A stretch of DNA of 64,000 bases, from contig NZ_JACAOD020000006.1 in assembly GCF_016876135.2 (NCBI RefSeq), forward strand, positions 1 through 64,000, read 5' to 3'. The DNA comes from Candidatus Phytoplasma meliae (GTDB lineage: Bacteria > Bacillota_I > Bacilli_A > Acholeplasmatales > Acholeplasmataceae). Both the position numbers and the translations under genes were made by a program. The notes beneath the pieces are model-generated. The model was not told the origin of the DNA, searched no databases, and saw nothing but the letters and a program-made list of their open reading frames with translations. Numbering within the stretch: the stretch's first letter is position 1; the number at the start of each line of letters is the position of its first letter. Shown one piece after another: positions 53,517 to 63,187 of the stretch.

Positions 53517-54854
53517 TTATTGTTTTAATAATTGAGATAAATTATTAAGAACTTGTTTTTTTCCTAATAATGTTAAAAGAGGTGGTAAACTAGGACCTTG
53601 CATTTGATAAGTAGTACCAATGCGCAAAGCCATAAAAAGGTTTTTCTTGGGGAAATTACTTTCTTGAGCGACTTTTTTAATAAGTGTTGCAATAGTATCT
53701 TTTTCAAAATCAATTGCTTTAAAAGCCTGTTGAAACTTTTCTAAAATAAGGATGGTTTGAGGATTGCTTTTTAAATAATCTTGTGCTTCTTGGGATAAAG
53801 AAGGGGTTTTTGAAAAAAACAAATGATAAAAATCCTTTACTTGCTTGATATAATGCATGCGATCCTTGAATAAAGCTACAAATTGAGATAACCATTCTTT
53901 ATTAGTTGCTTGTGCACAGGTATTTTGTAAGTAATTTTTATTGATAATAAAAGAAACTAAATTATCAAGAGGTAACTGCTTTAAATAATGATTATTTAAA
54001 AAATCTAATTTAGTTTTATCAAACATAGCAGGAGCTTTATTTAAACGAGTGGTATCAAAAAGGGCAATTAGTTCTTCAGGGGTTAAAATTTCTTGATTAC
54101 CTGAAGGAGAGAAGCCTAAAAGTGCTAAAAAATTAAATAAAGATTGTGGAAGATAACCTAAATCATCATAAGATTCAATAAATTGCAAGACATCATAATC
54201 TCTTTTGCTAAGCTTTTTTTTCTGTTGATTCAAAATTAAAGTCATATGAGCAAATACTGGAATTGACCAATTAAAAACTTGATAAACCATAATTTGCTTA
54301 GGAGTATTGGTGATATGTTCTTCTCCTCGGAAAATATGAGAAATTTGCATTAAATGATCATCAACAGCGGCGGCAAAGTTATAAGAAGGATAACCATTGG
54401 ATTTAAGAATAACCCAATCTTCAATCTCTTTACTTAAAAAAGTTAAGGGACCTCGAATTAAATCATGAAAAGTAAAAGTTTGATTTTCAGGAACACGAAA
54501 TCTAATAGCAAAGGATTTTTTATCTGGGGTTAACTCTTGATAAGCTAAATTTTGTTGTACTAATTGTAAAGCATAATTGCGATAAATAGCTAATCTTTCT
54601 GATTGACGATAAGGACCAAAAGGGCCTTTAATATCAGGGCCTTCGTCCCAATTAATCCCTAACCAACGTAAATTTTTTAACTGTGAAGCTTCACCATTAG
54701 GAACATTGCGTAAAAGATCAGTGTCTTCTATTCTAATAATAAAATCGCCTTGATGATGTTTAGCGAATAAATAATTAAATAAAGCGGTTCGAGCATTACC
54801 GATATGTAAAAACCCAGTAGGACTGGGAGCATAACGAACTCTTATTTTAGTCAT
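53517..54854 (-). CDS. gltX: Glutamyl-tRNA synthetase
   Basis: Charges tRNA-Glu. I start at ATG 54852-54854 (445 residues), giving the family N-terminus [25 protein letters not shown]; a longer in-frame form adds 14 residues without support. Core motifs are [30 protein letters not shown] and KLSKRDYDV (KMSKS). The C-terminal anticodon cage domain is present and a little short. Because a separate GlnRS exists (21691-23310), this enzyme need not mischarge tRNA-Gln. gltX and cysS are adjacent on the same strand, as in many Firmicutes. Confidence 0.96.
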   Translation of the reverse strand: MTKIRVRYAPSPTGFLHIGNARTALFNYLFAKHHQGDFIIRIEDTDLLRNVPNGEASQLKNLRWLGINWDEGPDIKGPFGPYRQSERLAIYRNYALQLVQQNLAYQELTPDKKSFAIRFRVPENQTFTFHDLIRGPLTFLSKEIEDWVILKSNGYPSYNFAAAVDDHLMQISHIFRGEEHITNTPKQIMVYQVFNWSIPVFAHMTLILNQQKKKLSKRDYDVLQFIESYDDLGYLPQSLFNFLALLGFSPSGNQEILTPEELIALFDTTRLNKAPAMFDKTKLDFLNNHYLKQLPLDNLVSFIINKNYLQNTCAQATNKEWLSQFVALFKDRMHYIKQVKDFYHLFFSKTPSLSQEAQDYLKSNPQTILILEKFQQAFKAIDFEKDTIATLIKKVAQESNFPKKNLFMALRIGTTYQMQGPSLPPLLTLLGKKQVLNNLSQLLKQ

Positions 54855-54920
54855 AGGCCAGACTTTCTCTTTTGGAAGATGATAATTTGCAAACAAAAAT
54901 AAGTGTCATATTTATAAAAA

Positions 54921-54945
54921 AAAGAGCTTTTTAGCAAAGTTCTTT
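54921..54945 (-). terminator. Terminator of the rplM-rpsI operon
   Basis: AAAGAGCTTT / AAAGTTCTTT (one mismatch) with a 5-nt loop and a long T-run on the minus strand, 15 nt after the rpsI stop. Confidence 0.8.
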
Positions 54946-54960
54946 TTCATATTAACTATA

Positions 54961-55353
54961 TTAACGTTTTGAGAATTGTGGAGCACGACGAGCTTTTTTC
55001 AAACCGTATTTTTTACGTTCCACACAACGAGCATCGCGGGTTAACAAACCGGCTTTTTTAAGGATAGTTCTTAATTCTGGTATATTTTCTAATAAAGCAC
55101 GGGCGATGCCTAAACGAATAGCTCCGGCTTGAGCAGAAAGGCCACCGCCATTGACGTTAACGCGAACATCATATGCTTCTCTTTTTTCAGTTATGTGCAA
55201 AGGTTGCAACATTTCTAAACGCGTTGCAGGCGATGGTAAATATTTTTGAAAATCTTTAGTATTTATAGTTATTTTCCCAGTTCCACTAGTTAAAATAACT
55301 CTTGCCACAGCACTCTTGCGACGTCCTGTGCCACAATAATTTAGTTTTTGCAT
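54961..55353 (-). CDS. rpsI: 30S ribosomal protein S9
   Basis: 130-residue S9 whose C-terminal tail reaches the P-site tRNA. Features are [49 protein letters not shown] (55075-55143), [25 protein letters not shown], the invariant C-terminus ending in KR. It follows rplM by 4 nt and ends at a strong terminator. Confidence 0.98.
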   Translation of the reverse strand: MQKLNYCGTGRRKSAVARVILTSGTGKITINTKDFQKYLPSPATRLEMLQPLHITEKREAYDVRVNVNGGGLSAQAGAIRLGIARALLENIPELRTILKKAGLLTRDARCVERKKYGLKKARRAPQFSKR

Positions 55354-55357
55354 GAAA

Positions 55358-55825
55358 TTAAACCTCTAAGATTTCTGGTTTTTGAGCTTGATGATTATGA
55401 TTTGCTTGGGGATAAACAAATAATTTTTTACCAATTTGAGAACCTAATTTAGTGTGCGGGATCATCCCTAAAATAGCTTTTTCAACCATTCTAATAGGGA
55501 ATTTACGCATCATTTCTGAAGCAGTCACTTTAGTTAATCCTCCTGGATATCCTGAATGCTTATAATAATTTTTTTGAGCCCATTTTTTACCAGTTAAATG
55601 TATTTGAGAAGCATTGATAACAATAACATAATCACCATTATCCACATGTGGAGTATAATGGGTTTTATTTTTGCCCTTTAAAACAGCAGCTACTTGAGTA
55701 GCTAATCGACCTAAGGTTTTACCTTTCGCATCGACTAAATGCCATTTACGTGTAATTGTGGAGTTATTGGCCATTAAAGTTTTATGACTGTTTTGAGATT
55801 GTGCTTGTGATTTTGGTATAATCAT
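55358..55825 (-). CDS. rplM: 50S ribosomal protein L13
   Basis: L13 of 155 residues. The conserved body starts at [24 protein letters not shown], with [18 protein letters not shown], and PLGAPMIHKL is replaced by [11 protein letters not shown]. About 17 residues ([17 protein letters not shown]) precede the usual start. AAGGAG lies 8-9 nt before this first ATG, while the internal ATG (55772-55774) has no ribosome site, so the extension seems real. It leads the rplM-rpsI operon, under the promoter at 55996-56024. Confidence 0.97.
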   Translation of the reverse strand: MIIPKSQAQSQNSHKTLMANNSTITRKWHLVDAKGKTLGRLATQVAAVLKGKNKTHYTPHVDNGDYVIVINASQIHLTGKKWAQKNYYKHSGYPGGLTKVTASEMMRKFPIRMVEKAILGMIPHTKLGSQIGKKLFVYPQANHNHQAQKPEILEV

Positions 55826-56172
55826 GAAATTTTCTCCTTATTTGTTCCAAAAAAATATGATATGAAATTAGATTAGATTAGATATTTTTAATTTGAAATA
55901 ATTACAATAGAAAAAATATTTTTAAAAATTGATAATGCGAAATAATTTGAATGTATTGTCAACTACAATTTCTTCTTTTCTCAATGTTCTTTAATATTTT
56001 ACTATAAAAAGAAGATTAAGTCAAGATATATGAACAACAAAACATGGTATATTATGGTTTTGTATAACAATTTATCAAAAAAATAAATTAGATTGATCGT
56101 ATTGACAAGTTTAAATCTGTTTTGTTTTACTGGTGAAAAAATAAAATGTTTGTTGACGCAATTGATAATCAG
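55826..56172. other. Intergenic region with the rplM promoter
   Basis: About 350 nt. Apart from the rplM promoter and an ATTAG triplication near 55868, I see nothing coded. Confidence 0.5.
55996..56024 (-). promoter_or_regulatory. Promoter of rplM-rpsI
   Basis: On the minus strand: TTGACT (56019-56024), a 17-nt spacer, TAAAAT (55996-56001). It is one of the best sigma-A-type promoters in the window. Confidence 0.75.
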
Positions 56173-56724
56173 CTACACATTAAGGGATTTTTGAAAAGCT
56201 AAAGCAGTATTTTTTCCGCGAAGGGATTCTACCAAAGCAAAAACAAAATCAAAAACAGTAATAGGAGAACGAGAAGTAACAAAATTACCACTAATCACAG
56301 CTTTTTTAGAAGGTAAATAATCTCCTGAAATAAAATTTTGACAACCAGGAAAACAAGTAAAAGAATGTTTAATTAATAAATCTAATTTTCCTAAAAACAT
56401 CGGTGCTGCACAAATAGCTCCAATGATTTTGTCTGCTTTAACAAATTTTTTAATTACTTGAAGCAAGAAAGTTTCTTTTTCAATTAATGCAACTACATAA
56501 GGTCCACCTGGAATGACTAAAAAGTCAAAAACTTCAACTTCTTGATTCCTTAAATTACAATCTGCTTTCACACTAAGTCCACTAGAAGAAGTAACTTCTA
56601 ACGATTCATTTAAAGTAGCGGCAGTAAGAGGCAAAGAAGCACGTTTTAATAAAGCTCTAGTCACTAAAGCTTCGCAATCTTCAAAACCATCATATAAAAC
56701 TAATAATCCTTTTAACCCTTTCAT
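56173..56724 (-). CDS. DJ-1/PfpI family protein (ThiJ-like)
   Basis: 183 residues with the DJ-1 flavodoxin-like fold. Visible elements are LLVLYDGFEDCEALVTRALL (Glu of the active site in GFEDCE), FLVIPGGPYVV (about 67-77), and the nucleophile elbow IGAICAAPMFLGK with Cys at about residue 105. Family members include DJ-1, YajL and YhbO; proposed roles are redox stress protection or repair of glyoxal damage. GGAG lies properly before the ATG. It lies alone on the minus strand between rpsO and rplM. Confidence 0.88.
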   Translation of the reverse strand: MKGLKGLLVLYDGFEDCEALVTRALLKRASLPLTAATLNESLEVTSSSGLSVKADCNLRNQEVEVFDFLVIPGGPYVVALIEKETFLLQVIKKFVKADKIIGAICAAPMFLGKLDLLIKHSFTCFPGCQNFISGDYLPSKKAVISGNFVTSRSPITVFDFVFALVESLRGKNTALAFQKSLNV

Positions 56725-56831
56725 ATATCTCCTTTTAATTTTTGATGTTCTTATTTGATAATTATAATTATTTTTTAACTTAAAAAGATAAATTCTTAAA
56801 ATATTTTAATGAAATGATAATCAAATAGAAA

Positions 56832-56863
56832 AATACCACAAAAAAACAATTTTTTGTGGTATT
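56832..56863 (-). terminator. Terminator of rpsO
   Basis: 14-bp arms AATACCACAAAAAA / TTTTTTGTGGTATT with a 4-nt loop, T-rich after on the minus strand, 14 nt after the stop. Confidence 0.85.
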
Positions 56864-56876
56864 AGAATAAATGCAT

Positions 56877-57095
56877 TTATTTTCCTGAATATTTTAATAA
56901 ATTACGTCTTTTGCTAGTTTTCATAAAAAGACCTCTTTTAGAATGAAAATCATGAGGGTGCTTTTTAAGATGTTCACTTAATTGCTTAATTTCTTCTGCT
57001 AAAATGGCAATTTGAACTTTAGAAGAACCTGTATTTTTTGCAAAACTAGCGTTTTTTTCAATAATTTCTTTTTTTTGTTGTTTTGTTAACGCCAT
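56877..57095 (-). CDS. rpsO: 30S ribosomal protein S15, C-terminally short
   Basis: 72 residues, against 86-89 in typical S15. The N-terminal part is normal: MALTKQQKKEII, then TGSSKVQIAIL, HLKKHPHDFHSKRGL and SKRRNLLKYSGK. It stops where the last helix (K-R-K/N-D-x-x-x-Y-x-x-L-I-x-x-L-G-[LI]-R) should begin. No continuation of that helix is visible in the other frames before the terminator. S15 binds the 16S rRNA three-way junction early in 30S assembly. AGGAGG precedes the ATG. Truncation could be real in the lineage. Confidence 0.92.
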   Translation of the reverse strand: MALTKQQKKEIIEKNASFAKNTGSSKVQIAILAEEIKQLSEHLKKHPHDFHSKRGLFMKTSKRRNLLKYSGK

Positions 57096-57162
57096 GAAAA
57101 AACCTCCTTATTTATTAAATTTAATAAGTTATGAGTTTGATAATTAAAATAGTAATTTGTTC

Positions 57163-57486
57163 TTAAACTTTACAAAATTGATCAACATTTAATACAAAAA
57201 TAGTAGCACCACCAATAGAAACTTCTGTAGGTAAAGAACTATAAGCTGAAAATTGGTTCATAATGTTATTAGGAATCATCTGTGTCTTTTTGTGAGAATG
57301 TTTACCTATAATATCTAAAACCTTACTTACTTGATCTTCTCTTACACCCAATATAAAAGTAGCATTGGCCTTTTTTAAAAAACCACCTTGAGTAACTAAA
57401 CGAGTAGTAAAAAAACTATTTTCTATTAAAACTGTTTGTACTTTGTTCGCATCGTTACTATTAACGATAGCTATAATTAATTTCAT
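57163..57486 (-). CDS. darA: Cyclic-di-AMP receptor DarA (PII-like, DUF970)
   Basis: About 107 residues, very similar in layout to B. subtilis DarA (YaaQ): MKLIIAIV, LVTQGGFLKKANATFILGV (about 33-51), then VSIGGATIFVLNVDQFCKV at the end. DarA proteins are PII-like trimers that bind c-di-AMP, so the cell probably makes this nucleotide; the target is unknown. The ATG at 57484-57486 has no ribosome site. An in-frame GTG lies at 57493-57495, just where transcription would start from the promoter at 57502, so the mRNA may be leaderless. Confidence 0.9.
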   Translation of the reverse strand: MKLIIAIVNSNDANKVQTVLIENSFFTTRLVTQGGFLKKANATFILGVREDQVSKVLDIIGKHSHKKTQMIPNNIMNQFSAYSSLPTEVSIGGATIFVLNVDQFCKV

Positions 57487-57501
57487 ATGATCCACAAAAA
57501 T

Positions 57502-57530
57502 ATTATACCTTATTTTTTGAATTTTGATAA
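57502..57530 (-). promoter_or_regulatory. Promoter of darA, very close to the start codon
   Basis: On the minus strand: TTATCA (57525-57530), a 17-nt spacer, TATAAT (57502-57507). Expected transcription start is about 57495. Confidence 0.55.
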
Positions 57531-57623
57531 AAAAATGTTAAAAAAGAATGAAAAATTAAATTAAAGGGGGGGATAGATATTGGGAAGAAGGAAGTTATTG
57601 ATTAAATTAGTAATTATGATAAC

Positions 57624-58346
57624 TCAACGTTTATCTAATTTTAAAGCGATAAAATGGGTGATTAATTGAACTATTTGAGTTAAAATAAACATTATTAATA
57701 AAACTGTTAAAATTAAATCTAAATTATTAAAACCATGGATTTCGCGTACAAACAGTTCTCCTAAATATCCACGAGAAATAGCTAATTGACCAAGTCCCAT
57801 ATGACCTATAATCCCTAAAACAGAAGAGTAGGCTAAGGAGGTGACAAAAAGGGAAGCCACTTTCAAGATAATATCAGAACGAGCTTCTTTTAATACGAAA
57901 AAAAAGATAAATTGCAATTTAGAAGCGCCTAAGCTATCTGATGTTTGATACAATTCTTGATTAACAGTCATAAAAATTTGTTCACAATGACGAGCAAAAA
58001 GAGGAGTTAAAATTAAAGTTAATGAAAGTAAGCTAACTTTAAAACCATAAGACCAACTATTGCCTAACAAAGGACGCCACAAAAATTCAATAAATAAAAC
58101 AATTAATAGAATAAAAGGAGTAGCAATTAAAAGATTAATGATAGTATTGATGATTAAATATTTTTTATGATAATTTTGTATTTTACATAAATATAAGTAA
58201 ATTCCTAAAGCAAGACCTATTAAAAAAGATAGTAAGGTTGAGCAAATTGTAATTTTAAGAGTTTCGCCTAAAGCTTGCCAAAATAAATATTTATTGGATT
58301 CTTGATAAAACAAGACTTTTCCAAGAATGGTGAAAAAGGAGGGCAT
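57624..58346 (-). CDS. metI: Methionine-type ABC transporter permease MetI
   Basis: 240 residues with five or six transmembrane helices. Visible are the permease start ALGETLKITICSTLLSFLIGLALG, the loop SDSLGASKLQFIFFFVLKEARSDI (57881-57952, the ATPase-contacting EAA loop), and SSVLGIIGHMGLGQLAISRGY. It belongs to the MetI/MUT family taking up L- or D-methionine. It starts 2 nt after metQ, so metN-metQ-metI is one operon. As phytoplasmas are not expected to make methionine, this importer is probably essential. Confidence 0.9.
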   Translation of the reverse strand: MPSFFTILGKVLFYQESNKYLFWQALGETLKITICSTLLSFLIGLALGIYLYLCKIQNYHKKYLIINTIINLLIATPFILLIVLFIEFLWRPLLGNSWSYGFKVSLLSLTLILTPLFARHCEQIFMTVNQELYQTSDSLGASKLQFIFFFVLKEARSDIILKVASLFVTSLAYSSVLGIIGHMGLGQLAISRGYLGELFVREIHGFNNLDLILTVLLIMFILTQIVQLITHFIALKLDKR

Positions 58347-58348
58347 TT

Positions 58349-59404
58349 TTAAGCATTCCTAATAGCAGAAGTAGTTTTACCTAAATATGTAGCTTTAATG
58401 TTAGCACTTAATGAATCAATATCTTGGCTTGGAATCATATAATAATTAGCTTCTTTAAAAATATCAGTTTGAGCTTGTTTAATAATCATATCTTGTTTTA
58501 AAACATCTTGTAAAATTTTAATTTCTTGAGAAGTTTCGTTATCTTTACGAGCCACTAAAGAAATAGTATAAGAGTAAATAGGATCTTTTAAATCAGTTGG
58601 TTTTTGAAGAGTTGCTATGCTTTGAACAAGATTGCTTAAATTACCCATAAGAGTAGGATATTGTAGGCATAAATGATAATTACCATTTTTAAATTGAGAG
58701 GAGATTTCCATTAATTCAGCAGTTTCATATTCAATTTCAGGAAAACCCGGCGCACTTTCAAATAAGGAAGGATATAATTCAAAGGATTGTTGCAATGTTA
58801 ATGCTTGCTTTGAATCCTTTTTTTTAATAATCCCTAATTGTTCTAAGACACAAAGAGATAATGATTTTTGAAAGTTATCACTAGATATTAAAATTTTTAA
58901 TTTTTCATGAGGATGTGTTTGTTTAAAGGTTTTTAAATCAGATACATTGGTAAAACCTTGATCTTTTAAAGCAAAAAGTCCAAATTTAGCTAAATAAGTA
59001 GCTTGAATAAAAGTTAATTGATTAGGAGTGTCAACTAATTTTAATTTACTATTTGCAATATTTAAATGATGAATGTGAGCATCTAGTTTAGCATTTACTT
59101 CTTTATTGGCTAGCAAAGAATCAGTTTGAAAAAAAGAATCTCCAGGTAAATATAAAACTTCTAAAGTAATATTATGATATTCTTTTAAACGTTTTTGTAC
59201 GCTACCTTCTAAAAAAGCTCTCACATTAGGCAATGCAGTGGCTACTTTTATTTTAGGAGAAAAAGATAAAGGATGGGTTTGAGGGGGATCAAGGCGCCAT
59301 AAAAAATAAACTAAAAGAAGGTTTAATAACAAAGAGATGATTAAGACAACAGGCAAGATATTTTTTTTAAGTTTTTGTAAAAGGGGAATAAAAAAAGTAA
59401 ACAT
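58349..59404 (-). CDS. metQ: Methionine-type ABC transporter substrate-binding protein (NlpA/MetQ family)
   Basis: 351 residues. A hydrophobic helix (about 17-36) is followed by an NlpA-type binding domain: IKVATALPNVRAFLEGSVQKRL, DAHIHHLNIANSKLKLVDT, YLAKFGLFALK, LKILISSDNFQKSLSLCVLEQLGII. The usual lipoprotein cysteine is missing: no Cys lies near the end of the hydrophobic segment, so the protein is probably held by an uncleaved helix. The DAHIHHL and AKFGL segments correspond to the D-A-N-x-x-Q-H and P-x-G-L-Y motifs of MetQ but are divergent, so the ligand might differ. Confidence 0.85.
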   Translation of the reverse strand: MFTFFIPLLQKLKKNILPVVLIISLLLNLLLVYFLWRLDPPQTHPLSFSPKIKVATALPNVRAFLEGSVQKRLKEYHNITLEVLYLPGDSFFQTDSLLANKEVNAKLDAHIHHLNIANSKLKLVDTPNQLTFIQATYLAKFGLFALKDQGFTNVSDLKTFKQTHPHEKLKILISSDNFQKSLSLCVLEQLGIIKKKDSKQALTLQQSFELYPSLFESAPGFPEIEYETAELMEISSQFKNGNYHLCLQYPTLMGNLSNLVQSIATLQKPTDLKDPIYSYTISLVARKDNETSQEIKILQDVLKQDMIIKQAQTDIFKEANYYMIPSQDIDSLSANIKATYLGKTTSAIRNA

Positions 59405-59459
59405 ATCAAATAAAAAGTCATTTCTAAAATAATTTATTTAAGGAATCAACAAACAAAAC

Positions 59460-60161
59460 TCATCTCATATTAAAAATATTTTGATAAGAAATTGCTTGAA
59501 AGTTCAAAGAAGGTGTTTGCCCAATAATTTGTTTTAATTCTCCTTGTTCTAAAATAGCTACTCGATGACATAAGGTTTTAATGGAGGCAACATTATGAGA
59601 TATTAACACAATAGTTGTTTTAAATTGATTATTAATTTGGTATAGTAATTTTAATATCTCTTGACTAGTAATTTCATCAAGAGCAAAAGTAGGTTCATCA
59701 CAAAAGACAATCTTGGGACGATAAACTAAAGCTCTGGCGATTGCAACCCGTTGTTGCTGTCCGCCAGATAAAGTTTTAGGATAAGAGGTAGCAAAAGAGG
59801 ATAAACCGACAAATGTTAACATTTGATTAACTTTATATTTAATATCATCTTTGGTAACATTTCTAATTTTTAAAGGTAAAGCAATATTATCAAATACATT
59901 TAAATTATTCAAAAGATTAAAATTTTGAAAAATCATAGCACTTTCAAGATGATTAAAACTTTTATTAATTGTTTGATCAAGGTTTTCATCTGGTAGTAAA
60001 AAACCATTAATAATTTTTAATAAAGTAGTTTTACCAGAACCAGATGAACCGACCAAACCAAAAATTTCTCCTTTAGCAATTGATAAAGTAATATTTTTTA
60101 ATACTGGAATAGGGTTTTGATTAACTATAAAAGTTTTGAAAAGATTATTAATCTTAATCAT
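59460..60161 (-). CDS. metN: Methionine-type ABC transporter ATP-binding protein MetN
   Basis: 233-residue ABC ATPase. Walker A is GLVGSSGSGKTTLL (about 36-49), the Q-loop is MIFQNFNLL, the signature LSGGQQQRVAIARAL, Walker B VFCDEPTFALDE, and the H-loop is VLISHN. It is shorter than E. coli MetN (343) and lacks the C-terminal ACT regulatory domain that mediates inhibition by intracellular methionine. The next genes are metQ and metI. The start ATG is preceded by AAGGAAAT. Confidence 0.92.
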   Translation of the reverse strand: MIKINNLFKTFIVNQNPIPVLKNITLSIAKGEIFGLVGSSGSGKTTLLKIINGFLLPDENLDQTINKSFNHLESAMIFQNFNLLNNLNVFDNIALPLKIRNVTKDDIKYKVNQMLTFVGLSSFATSYPKTLSGGQQQRVAIARALVYRPKIVFCDEPTFALDEITSQEILKLLYQINNQFKTTIVLISHNVASIKTLCHRVAILEQGELKQIIGQTPSLNFQAISYQNIFNMR

Positions 60162-60202
60162 ATAGGTTATTTCCTTAATTGCTTCAATTGTTTTTTATAT
60201 GT

Positions 60203-61114
60203 TTAACAGTTATTTTCTAAATTAGCAATTAATTGTTCGAAATTAAAAGGTAAGGGGGCTTTGAAAACCATTTTTTGATGAGTAATAGGATGTTGCATAA
60301 TTATTTTTTGAGCATGTAAAAACTGACCTAAATCAGTATTATAACTTTGCGAACCATAAAGTTGATCCCCTACAATAGGATGTTTTAAGTATGCAAAATG
60401 AGCTCTTAATTGATGCGTTCTTCCTGTTTCTAAAAGACATTCCATCAAAGAATAAGCATGAAATCGTTTTAAAGTCGTAAAATGAGTAATAGCTTTTTTA
60501 CCTTGTGCTAAAACTGTCATTTTTAAACGATGATGAGGATGCCTTGAAATAGGTAAATCAATAGTTCCTCGATCTTCTAAAAAACCTTCAATTAAAGCTT
60601 GATAAATCTTTTTAATAGTGCGATTTTTAAAAGCTTGTTGTAATTTTTGACTAACATCATTATTTTTAGCTATTAACATTAAACCAGTAGTATTTTTATC
60701 TAACCGATGAACAATTCCTGGTCTTAGGGTATCCAAACAACTTAAAGTTTTAATTTGATACAATAATCCATTTACTAAAGTTAATCCTTGAAAACTTAAA
60801 GAAGGATGAACCACTAAATTAGCGGGTTTATTAATGACAGCCAAATAAGGATCTTCATAAATAATCTCTAAATTAAGATTATAAGGTTGTTGAATTTTAG
60901 GAATTGGGGGAGACTCTAAAACATCAATTGTAACTATATCATTTTGTTTAAGTAAATAACTTTTTTTAGAAGGGTTATCGTTAACTAAAACATGCTTAGA
61001 TAAAATCAATTGTTGACATTTGCTTTTATTAAAAGTTGTTTTTAGGGTTAAAAAATGATCTAAACGTTGTAGTGATTCGTTTTGAGAAATTATAAAATCT
61101 TGTTTTAGAATCAT
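60203..61114 (-). CDS. rluD: Ribosomal large subunit pseudouridine synthase, RluD/RluA family
   Basis: 303 residues. An N-terminal S4 RNA-binding domain (QRLDHFLTLKT..SKCQQLILSKHVLVND, about 15-60) precedes the catalytic domain with IYEDPYLAVINKPANLVVHP (about 89-108) and the catalytic motif GIVHRLDKNTTGLMLIAKN (Asp at about 140), then IYQALIEG and LLETGRTHQLRAHF. It isomerises uridines in 23S rRNA helix 69 (RluD type) or other sites; the exact targets cannot be read. It lies between ftsH and metN on the same strand. Confidence 0.93.
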   Translation of the reverse strand: MILKQDFIISQNESLQRLDHFLTLKTTFNKSKCQQLILSKHVLVNDNPSKKSYLLKQNDIVTIDVLESPPIPKIQQPYNLNLEIIYEDPYLAVINKPANLVVHPSLSFQGLTLVNGLLYQIKTLSCLDTLRPGIVHRLDKNTTGLMLIAKNNDVSQKLQQAFKNRTIKKIYQALIEGFLEDRGTIDLPISRHPHHRLKMTVLAQGKKAITHFTTLKRFHAYSLMECLLETGRTHQLRAHFAYLKHPIVGDQLYGSQSYNTDLGQFLHAQKIIMQHPITHQKMVFKAPLPFNFEQLIANLENNC

Positions 61115-61162
61115 ATCAAAGACCTTTTGGAATCAAAATAAGATGCATAGTTGAAGCTATAA

Positions 61163-63133
61163 TTATTCTTGATTATTTTGTTCATGATTGGGAGTTAGAG
61201 CAGAGGTGTTATCAATTTCTGAATTTTCTACTTTAACAACATCAACTTCTAAAACATTACCTTGATCATTTTGTTTTGGAGCATCTTTGAAAGCTTCTAA
61301 TTCTTTTTCTTTTTCCCACCAACTAATTTTACCAGTTGCAACAATTTCATCAATATCTTTTTTAGTAAGAGTTTCAATTTCAAGTAAATATTGAGCAATA
61401 GTGGTTAATAAATCTTTATTATCTTCAATAATCTTTTTAGCTTGTTGAAAACAATTAACAATAATTTTTTGAATTTGTTGGTCTATTTCTAACCCTTTAG
61501 GATCAGAAAAGTCATTTTGAAAATCATTACCTGAATATTGTACTGGTCCTAAATCACTCATACCATATTTAGTAACCATTAATTTAGCTATTTGAGTAGC
61601 GTGTTTAAAGTCATTAAAAGAACCACTAGAAACATCATCAAACATTAATTCTTCAGCCACCCTACCACCTAAAAAAGAAGTAATTTGGGCTAAAAGAGTT
61701 TTTTTAGATGAAAAGAAAGTTTCTTCTAAAGGCAACATCAAGTTATAACCACCAGCATTTCCACGAGGAATAATAGTAATTTTTTGAACTATTTGAGCAA
61801 AAGGCATTTTAATACCAATAACAGCATGTCCTGCTTCATGATAGGCTACCATACGTTTTTCTTTATCAATATATTTACGTGATTTTTTAGCAGGACCCAT
61901 TAATACTCTATCTAAAGCTTCACTAATATCTTTTTTATTAATGAAAGAAGCGTTTCTACGAGTAGCTAATAAAGCTGCTTCATTTAAAGTTCCTTCTAAT
62001 TGAGCACCACTAAAACCAGGAGTTTGTTTGGCTAACTCTTCTAAACTAATTTCAGGAGCTAACTTTTTATTACTAGCGTGTAATTTTAAAATAGCTTCAC
62101 GATCTTTCACATTAGGTAAGGCAATATTAAAATGACGATCAAATCTTCCTGGTCTTAAAATAGCTGCATCAAGGGCTTCTGGTTGGTTAGTAGCAGCAAT
62201 AACGATAACACCTGCTTTTTGGTTAAAGCCGTCCATTTCGACTAAAAGCTGATTTAAGGTTTGTTCTGAACCACCGCCACTAGTCATGACAGCTCCTCTT
62301 TTGCGAGCAATTGCTTCAATTTCATCAATAAAGACAATACACGGAGCTGCAAGTTGAGCTTCTTTAAAAAGATCTCTTACTCGTGATGCTCCTAAACCAA
62401 CATATACTTCATCAAAATCAGAACCAGAAGAGGCAAAGAAAGGAACTCCTGCTTCTCCTGCTACTGCTTTGGCCAGTAAGGTTTTCCCTGTTCCAGGAGG
62501 TCCATATAACAATACTCCTTTAGGGATTCTTGCGCCCATAGCGGTATATTTACGAGGATTTTTTAGAAAATCAATTAATTCTGACATTTCTTCTTTTTCT
62601 TCATCAGCGCCTGCAACATCTTTGAAAGTAAATCTTTTTTGATTAAGGACAACTCTGCGCTTTTTACCACCTTTTTTATCCATAATCTCATTACCAAACT
62701 GTTCAATCACATCAGAAAAGAGAAGATAAAAACAATAAATAATAATAATTTTTAAGCAAAACCAAGCAACATTGATAACAGGAGCATAACCCCAAAAAGG
62801 TTCGACACTTGTAGAAGTGATTGGAAAATCATAAGAAGTCTGAGAGTTCCCCTCTTTATCAAATAAAATACCCATAGGAACATAAGAATAATCAATTTTT
62901 TTATTATCTTTTTTAACAACTGTTATATCCATAAAGGTAGATGCAGGATGAGGGGCATAAGTTATCTTTTGAACTTGACCGCTTTTTAATAATTCTTGCA
63001 ATCCTTTAATTCCTTTATCATCACTTTCTTTTTTAGTAAAAAAACAATAACCAAAAGTAACAATTATTGCAGCTAAGGCAACATATAAAACATAGATATT
63101 AAATTTTTTAAAAATTTTATCTAAAAAAGCCAT
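61163..63133 (-). CDS. ftsH: ATP-dependent zinc metalloprotease FtsH
   Basis: 656 residues from the ATG at 63131-63133, chosen because GGAAGGTG lies 5-7 nt upstream; an ATG six codons earlier has none. Two transmembrane helices (about 14-32 and 118-140) flank a small external domain. The AAA module has Walker [16 protein letters not shown], Walker [16 protein letters not shown], the second region of homology [17 protein letters not shown]; the zinc protease site is [12 protein letters not shown]. It degrades misassembled membrane proteins, including SecY. Phytoplasma genomes often carry many ftsH copies; this one is beside tilS, the conserved chromosomal place, so it is likely the core copy. 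Confidence 0.96.
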   Translation of the reverse strand: MAFLDKIFKKFNIYVLYVALAAIIVTFGYCFFTKKESDDKGIKGLQELLKSGQVQKITYAPHPASTFMDITVVKKDNKKIDYSYVPMGILFDKEGNSQTSYDFPITSTSVEPFWGYAPVINVAWFCLKIIIIYCFYLLFSDVIEQFGNEIMDKKGGKKRRVVLNQKRFTFKDVAGADEEKEEMSELIDFLKNPRKYTAMGARIPKGVLLYGPPGTGKTLLAKAVAGEAGVPFFASSGSDFDEVYVGLGASRVRDLFKEAQLAAPCIVFIDEIEAIARKRGAVMTSGGGSEQTLNQLLVEMDGFNQKAGVIVIAATNQPEALDAAILRPGRFDRHFNIALPNVKDREAILKLHASNKKLAPEISLEELAKQTPGFSGAQLEGTLNEAALLATRRNASFINKKDISEALDRVLMGPAKKSRKYIDKEKRMVAYHEAGHAVIGIKMPFAQIVQKITIIPRGNAGGYNLMLPLEETFFSSKKTLLAQITSFLGGRVAEELMFDDVSSGSFNDFKHATQIAKLMVTKYGMSDLGPVQYSGNDFQNDFSDPKGLEIDQQIQKIIVNCFQQAKKIIEDNKDLLTTIAQYLLEIETLTKKDIDEIVATGKISWWEKEKELEAFKDAPKQNDQGNVLEVDVVKVENSEIDNTSALTPNHEQNNQE

Positions 63134-63187
63134 AAAAACACCTTCCTTCATCTAAATTGATAAATTATCAATTTTATATAAATATTA

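Noticed and set aside
60162..60202. SAM/S-box riboswitch ahead of metN-metQ-metI
   Set aside because: Only about 40 nt lie between rluD and metN; too short for such a structure.
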